Shown: piece after piece, positions 59,426 through 64,000 of the stretch
Layout: the number at the start of each line of letters is the position of its first letter
Numbering within the stretch: the first letter of the stretch is position 1
Notes under the pieces: model-generated
The model's database searches: none
What the model was told of the DNA's origin: nothing
The model's input: the letters and a program-made list of their open reading frames with translations, nothing else
NCBI RefSeq assembly: GCF_007830445.1
Contig: NZ_VLKR01000008.1
Span: forward strand, 1-64,000
DNA length: 64,000 nucleotides
Reading direction: 5' to 3'
Source: Sphingobacterium siyangense
GTDB lineage: Bacteria; Bacteroidota; Bacteroidia; Sphingobacteriales; Sphingobacteriaceae
Program-made: the position numbers and the translations under genes

Positions 59426-59833
59426 TTACGCGTTGCCAAGCGCTAAAATCCGATCAAATTCTTCTGGCTTCAAAGGCATTACAGACAAACGTCCTTGTCT
59501 GACCAAGGCGATATCCTGCAACTGCTCATCAGCCTTAATGGTTTCCAACGTAACGGATTTCTTCAGCGTCTCTACAGGTGCCAGATCCACCACGACCCAA
59601 CGCTCATCATCTGTTGTCGGATCTTGATAAAATTCCTTGACGACTTTGGCCACCCCCACAACTTCTTTTCCTTCATTGCTATGGTAGAACAGAACCAGAT
59701 CCCCTTCTTTCATAGCTTTGATATTATTCCTAGCTTGATAATTACGAACGCCATCCCAAAATGTACGGCCATCTTTATTAAATTGTTCCCAGCTATATTT
59801 AAATGGTTCAGATTTTACTAAGAAGTATTGCAT
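59426..59833 (-). CDS. EVE-domain protein
   Basis: A 135-residue single-domain protein. MQYFLVKSEPFKYSWEQF is the conserved EVE start (chosen over the Met two codons upstream), with FWDGVRNYQARNNI (about 28-41), MKEGDLVLFYHS and the aromatic cage residues. EVE domains are related to PUA/YTH readers and are thought to bind modified nucleic-acid bases. It lies 27 nt downstream of gldC on the same strand. Confidence 0.88.
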   Translation of the reverse strand: MQYFLVKSEPFKYSWEQFNKDGRTFWDGVRNYQARNNIKAMKEGDLVLFYHSNEGKEVVGVAKVVKEFYQDPTTDDERWVVVDLAPVETLKKSVTLETIKADEQLQDIALVRQGRLSVMPLKPEEFDRILALGNA

Positions 59834-59860
59834 GGTCAAATTTCTGTTAAGCGTTAAAAA

Positions 59861-60211
59861 CTATTGTTGTGGCATTAAAACTTCCATTTTATCTGCAAAA
59901 TGCGCACAGTAATCACGCAAGTCGCCAATAACTTTTTCCGCCATCGGATCACCGCCTGAAGAACGGATAAAAGAGTCGCCCAATGTTTGCAGCGTTTCAT
60001 AGAAAAAACGTTTCATCTCATCGTAGGGCATATCTTTAGTCCAAAGATCAATACGCATTGAATTTTTATAATGTGAATCCCATAGGGCTAAAAACATCGC
60101 TTTTGCAGGTAATTCCTCCGCATTATTTCCATCTGTAGAAGACCACATGATATTTTCAGGCACGTTGTTTTCATCTAACTCTACCTGTAATTTTATTTCA
60201 GCTTTTTTCAT
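59861..60211 (-). CDS. gldC: Gliding motility protein GldC
   Basis: A small 116-residue soluble protein of the GldC family, one of the core gliding genes of Bacteroidota. It contains MKKAEIKLQVELDENNVPENIMWSS and the conserved AKAMFLALWDSHYKNSMRIDLWTKDMP segment. GldC also occurs in non-gliding Bacteroidota, so its presence does not prove motility. gldB is not adjacent. Confidence 0.93.
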   Translation of the reverse strand: MKKAEIKLQVELDENNVPENIMWSSTDGNNAEELPAKAMFLALWDSHYKNSMRIDLWTKDMPYDEMKRFFYETLQTLGDSFIRSSGGDPMAEKVIGDLRDYCAHFADKMEVLMPQQ

Positions 60212-60315
60212 TTTAATATTATTGAGCTATTTATATTGAGCTATGTTTTTTGAAACAGGAACTATATTTGCCATCGATTCACAACCTAACTCGTCTTTAT
60301 TTTTAATTTTACTTC

Positions 60316-60561
60316 TTACCCAAAGGTTACTTTGACAATTAAACTGGTGACACAAACGACTACCAAAAATGCCAATTGTAATAACCACATTTTTTTATTT
60401 GGCTTTACAAAGACCCTAAATACAATATCAATGACGGTCAATATCAACAACAATAGGATAAATGCGCCCCAAGTAAATAAGGCCTTTTCGTCATTGGGGT
60501 TTTCCATAACAAACCAGGCAACAAGGCATGCACTAGCGATATTTAGTGGTGTAAAGCGCAC
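60316..60561 (-). CDS. Small two-helix membrane protein
   Basis: An 81-residue protein with two hydrophobic segments (about 30-50 and 60-80: FILLLLILTVIDIVF and MWLLQLAFLVVVCVTSLIV) and a short N-terminus. I do not recognise a family. It follows the DEAD-box gene with a 6-nt gap on the same strand, so it is probably co-transcribed. The function is unknown. Confidence 0.6.
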   Translation of the reverse strand: MRFTPLNIASACLVAWFVMENPNDEKALFTWGAFILLLLILTVIDIVFRVFVKPNKKMWLLQLAFLVVVCVTSLIVKVTFG

Positions 60562-60567
60562 AATAAA

Positions 60568-61938
60568 TTAACGTTTTTTAAAATTACGATTTGTTCCTCC
60601 CGATTTTCCGCCTGCAGACTTACTTTTACTTTTTGCTTTTGGTTTAAATCCGGAAGCTCGTTGTGCCTCCCGCACTTCTTTCTGTTTGATAACGTATTTT
60701 TTCTCGTGAAAAGCACCTTGGAAATCTGGATCATCTTTCCGCTTTTGATTATCAATCTCTCGTGCAATATCCTGTTTTTCATGAAAGGGTGTTTTCTCTA
60801 TAAAAACATCCTCTGGTAGTGCGTAGACAGGAATACTTTGCTTGATCAATTTTTCGATTTTGCGAACATAATATTTCTCAGCATCATTACAGAACGTGAT
60901 AGCATCCCCCTCATTGAAAGCTCGCCCGGTACGTCCAATACGATGCACATAATCTTCTATAACAATAGGTACTTCAAAGTTGATCACATGGCTTACATTA
61001 GAAACGTCAAGCCCTCGCGCCGCCACATCCGTTGCGACCAAAATACGAATATTCCCTTCCTTAAACGCATTGATGGAGTTGATACGTGTATTCTGACCTT
61101 TATTGGCATGAATAACACGAACCTCATCTTTACCGTATTTACGTTCCAAAAAGTGGAAGACATTATCTGCTACCTGCTTTGTTTTACAGAAAACAATCAG
61201 TCGACTAAACGCTTCATCATCTTTCAAGAGATGTTGAAGTAAATTCAATTTTGTCTTTTGGTTAGGAACGACATATAGCGCCTGACTTACCGTCTTGGCT
61301 GGTGTAGCTTGTTCGGACACCTCAATAATGGTCGGAAACGCTAAGAAATCACCTGCAATTTTGCGAACAAGCTCACTCATTGTTGCTGAGAACAATAAGT
61401 TCTGACGTTTGCGTGGCACAATTTCAAGTACACGATGGATCTTACTAATAAAACCCATATCCATCATCTTATCGGCCTCATCCAAGACCAAAAATTTGAG
61501 TGATTTGACAACAATGTGCCCTTCGAGGTACAAGTCTAAAAATCGACCTGGAGTTGCCACGATAATATCCACTCCTTTTTCGAGTGCTTCTATCTGAGTT
61601 TTTGGTCCTAATCCACCATAAAGTACCACTGAACGCAAATCAAGATAAGTAGAAAACAACTTAATATTTTCTTCGATCTGCATGGCCAATTCTCTCGTTG
61701 GTGTCAAAATCAACGCACGCGCATCATTTCCCTGAGCATATTTTAGCTTCATCAGCATCGGCAAAACGAATGCCGCTGTTTTTCCAGTTCCCGTCTGAGC
61801 GATTCCCATCACATCCTGCCCGGCCAATATTGGAGTAATTGCCTTTTCTTGGATCTCTGTCGGTTGTTGATACCCCGCCTCCGCTATCGCATTTAAGATC
61901 TGTTTATTGAATTTAAAATTTTCAAATGATTGCTGCAT
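60568..61938 (-). CDS. DEAD-box RNA helicase (RhlE-like)
   Basis: ATP-dependent RNA helicase. The ATG at 61938 (MQQSFENFKFNKQILNAI) gives 456 residues; upstream starts would add an atypical tail. The Q-motif is in FENFKFN...PTEIQEKAI, motif I is AQTGTGKTAAF (about 45-55), DEADKM is near 153, SAT near 184, and HRIGRTGRAF near 330. The last 90 residues are basic and low-complexity (KSKSKSAGGKSGG), typical of RhlE-type C-termini. A TATCTTTG box (61943-61950, minus strand) ends only 4 nt before the ATG. Confidence 0.94.
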   Translation of the reverse strand: MQQSFENFKFNKQILNAIAEAGYQQPTEIQEKAITPILAGQDVMGIAQTGTGKTAAFVLPMLMKLKYAQGNDARALILTPTRELAMQIEENIKLFSTYLDLRSVVLYGGLGPKTQIEALEKGVDIIVATPGRFLDLYLEGHIVVKSLKFLVLDEADKMMDMGFISKIHRVLEIVPRKRQNLLFSATMSELVRKIAGDFLAFPTIIEVSEQATPAKTVSQALYVVPNQKTKLNLLQHLLKDDEAFSRLIVFCKTKQVADNVFHFLERKYGKDEVRVIHANKGQNTRINSINAFKEGNIRILVATDVAARGLDVSNVSHVINFEVPIVIEDYVHRIGRTGRAFNEGDAITFCNDAEKYYVRKIEKLIKQSIPVYALPEDVFIEKTPFHEKQDIAREIDNQKRKDDPDFQGAFHEKKYVIKQKEVREAQRASGFKPKAKSKSKSAGGKSGGTNRNFKKR

Positions 61939-62114
61939 CTTGCAAAGATAAGGAAAAGAGTCCATTTGACTTTCCTTGACCACCAATACGGTACACATTT
62001 ACTTTCAATTGACATAAAAATTGGTAAAAAGCATATTATAAAGTCTAATATTTTGGTTTTTAAGAGAATTAAAGCATTTTTGTAGGGTATAAACAAACTT
62101 TTTATCAGGTTGAT

Positions 62115-64000
62115 ATGAAAAAATTATGGATGTGTTTGTTGTTCATCACAACAAGCTTTGCTGCATTTGCCGATGAGGGAATGTGGTTTTTAATGTATCT
62201 AAAGCGTCTGAATGAGTCAGATATGCAGAAAAAAGGGCTTCGCTTAAGTGCCGAAGAAATCTACAGCATTAACCACTCTAGCTTAAAAGATGCAATCGTA
62301 CAATTCAATGGTGGCTGTACTGCTGAGATCGTTTCTGATCAAGGCTTGGTATTCACCAACCATCACTGTGGATATGGTGCTATTGCTGAACTTTCTACAC
62401 CAGAAAATGATCATTTAACAAATGGTTTCTGGGCCAAATCCAAAAATGAAGAGTTAAAGCCTAAATCTTTGTCGGTTCGCTTTTTTGTGCGCATGGATGA
62501 TGTTTCAAAACGAATCTTAGGTTTGGTCAACAACAAAATGGCTGAAGATGAACGAAAAAAAATCATTGCTGCTGAAATTGCCAAAATTCAAAAAGAGAAT
62601 AGCGAAAATGGTAAATATGTGGTTGAAGTAAAATCATTCTACCAAGGCAACGAGTATTATTATTTTGTATACCAAGATTACAATGATGTCCGTTTGGTAG
62701 GAACACCCCCAAATAGCATTGGAAAATTTGGCGGTGATACGGATAACTGGGAATGGCCACGTCATACCGGAGATTTCTCAATTTTCCGCGTTTACGCCGA
62801 TAAAAATGGTAATCCAGCAGAGTATGCACAAGATAATGTGCCTTTGAAACCTAAACATTTCCTACCTGTCAGCTTAAAAGGTGTTCAAGAAGGAGATTTC
62901 GCGATGATCTTAGGCTATCCAGGTCGTACCAATCGTTGGATGCCCGCTGGAGGAATCAATCAGAATGTTAAATTCGCTTATCCAGCTTGGGTAGAAGCTT
63001 CTAAAACAGGTATGGATGCCATGAAAAAATTCATGGATCAAGACCAAGCTGTAAAATTGAACTACGCTTCAAAATACTCTCAGGTAGCTAATTACTGGAA
63101 AAACCGTCAAGGAATGATTGATGCTTTGACATTACATAAAACTGCAGAATCTAAAGCAAAAGACGAAGCTAAATTTGACAAATGGGCAAATAAAGCTGCA
63201 AACAAAGCAGAATACGGTGATGTCATCAAAACAATCAACGAATTTTATGCTTCGACAAACGAGAAAGCTAGACATGACAACTATTTAATGGGCATGTTGC
63301 GTTCTAGTGCAATTGCAGCTTTACCGAACACAATTGGATCAGGTTTAGAAGTATATACTGCTGGAGATGAAGCAAGAAGAAATGCTATTCTTCCTCGTTT
63401 AAAATCTGCCATCGATGCAGGTTATGAAAAAATGTACATGCCGCTTGAAGAGCAAGTATTGATTGACGAATTGAATCTTTATGCTAAAAAAGCAGGAAAT
63501 ATTGCACCATATATTGCAGAATTGGCTGCAAAAAATAATGGTGACTTTACGGCTTATGTCAAAGAATCTGTGAAGAACAGCATCTTCGCTTCTGCTGAAC
63601 GTCTGAACAATTACCTGGAGACCCCTAACGCTGAAATTTTAGCCAATGACCCATTGTATAAACTTTCTTCAGCCTTACTTAACAGATACCGTCAAGTAGA
63701 TCCTAGCTGGAAAACACAAGACGACAAATTTGAAGGTGCTTATCGTAAATATGTCGCTGGGGTATTGGCTTCGAATCCAAAAGGTAAATTCTATCCAGAT
63801 GCGAACAGTACGTTACGTTTAACTTACGGTTCGATCAAGGGCCTACCACAAGATCCCCGTAATGACGCTGACAAAAACTTTTACACGACGTTAAAAGGCA
63901 CTATTGCGAAGTACAAAAAGGGCGACGAAGAGTTTGATTTACCACAACGTTTGATGGATTTGTACAATAATAAGGACTATGGTCGTTATGCCGACAAGAA
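62115..64000 (+). CDS. S46-family dipeptidyl-peptidase (5' part, runs off the end)
   Basis: An exported serine peptidase of the DPP7/DPP11 group, which removes dipeptides in the periplasm of Bacteroidota. The frame starts at ATG 62115 and is still open at the window edge (628 codons). A Sec signal (MKKLWMCLLFITTSFAAFA) is followed by DEGMWFLMYL. The catalytic His is in TNHHCGYGAI (about 84), and the catalytic Asp is in WEWPRHTGDF (about 220). LRLTYGSIKG near the end is conserved. The nucleophilic Ser near residue 650 lies outside the window, so substrate preference (DPP7 or DPP11) cannot be read. Confidence 0.94.
   Translation, partial: MKKLWMCLLFITTSFAAFADEGMWFLMYLKRLNESDMQKKGLRLSAEEIYSINHSSLKDAIVQFNGGCTAEIVSDQGLVFTNHHCGYGAIAELSTPENDHLTNGFWAKSKNEELKPKSLSVRFFVRMDDVSKRILGLVNNKMAEDERKKIIAAEIAKIQKENSENGKYVVEVKSFYQGNEYYYFVYQDYNDVRLVGTPPNSIGKFGGDTDNWEWPRHTGDFSIFRVYADKNGNPAEYAQDNVPLKPKHFLPVSLKGVQEGDFAMILGYPGRTNRWMPAGGINQNVKFAYPAWVEASKTGMDAMKKFMDQDQAVKLNYASKYSQVANYWKNRQGMIDALTLHKTAESKAKDEAKFDKWANKAANKAEYGDVIKTINEFYASTNEKARHDNYLMGMLRSSAIAALPNTIGSGLEVYTAGDEARRNAILPRLKSAIDAGYEKMYMPLEEQVLIDELNLYAKKAGNIAPYIAELAAKNNGDFTAYVKESVKNSIFASAERLNNYLETPNAEILANDPLYKLSSALLNRYRQVDPSWKTQDDKFEGAYRKYVAGVLASNPKGKFYPDANSTLRLTYGSIKGLPQDPRNDADKNFYTTLKGTIAKYKKGDEEFDLPQRLMDLYNNKDYGRYADK

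Noticed and set aside
62563..62829. Minus-strand ORF of 88 codons inside the S46 gene
   Set aside because: The opposite strand is a clear S46 peptidase with catalytic motifs; this frame is a shadow.

Overview
The window is chromosomal DNA from a low-GC member of the Bacteroidota, most likely a Sphingobacterium-like member of the Sphingobacteriaceae. This rests on gldC, a BlaI/M56-TonB pair, an S46 dipeptidyl-peptidase, a bacillithiol synthase (bshA), a type 2 IleRS, and TAnnTTTG-type -7 boxes in place of E. coli -10 boxes. The genus is inferred from overall protein character; no database search was run.

Bases 1-22400 hold an unusual array: eight paralogous MacB/FtsX-type ABC permeases of about 800 residues, all on the + strand, followed by one stand-alone ABC ATPase. 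The first permease has lost its N-terminus to an IS5-type insertion whose right end enters the window. The array falls into four blocks: genes 1-3, genes 4-5, genes 6-7, and gene 8 with the ATPase. Blocks 2, 3 and 4 are each preceded by the same regulatory cassette. It consists of two 16-bp dyads (consensus TGTnCGATATCGnACA) 21-22 bp apart, then 54-55 bp further on a sigma-54-like TGGCMA-N5-TTGW element, then 55-75 bp to the ATG. This points to one sigma-54/enhancer-binding-protein regulon. A short permease-gene remnant lies just before the last cassette. A divergent pair (an unrecognised protein and a small HTH regulator, sharing a palindromic operator) sits between gene 5 and gene 6. No adaptor (HlyD) or TolC gene is visible.

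Bases 22400-31600 hold a transglutaminase-like protein, a lipoprotein, queH, and the fatty-acid cluster yceD-rpmF-plsX-fabH-accB-accC, then tatC and rpiB. Bases 31700-39000 hold an M28 peptidase lipoprotein, a cbpA/cbpM-like pair, a lipoprotein, the M56-TonB sensor with its BlaI repressor and a tandem operator, arfB and a DUF1003 protein. Bases 39300-51300 hold bshA, pyrH-frr, a sugar-phosphate isomerase-like protein, purE/purK, nuoA/nuoB detached from other nuo genes, ffh, a zinc metallopeptidase, an ECF sigma factor and glyA.

Bases 51500-64000 hold an IscA-type Fe-S protein, ileS (with an altered GIHH signature), a cysteine-poor DksA/TraR-like protein, lspA, a second M28 peptidase, an RmlD-like reductase, an acyl-CoA thioesterase, an EVE-domain protein, gldC, a DEAD-box helicase with a small membrane protein, and the 5' part of an S46 peptidase that runs off the end. 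Many gene ends are marked by strong hairpins, several of them long, perfect and bidirectional. I saw no rRNA, tRNA or CRISPR array.
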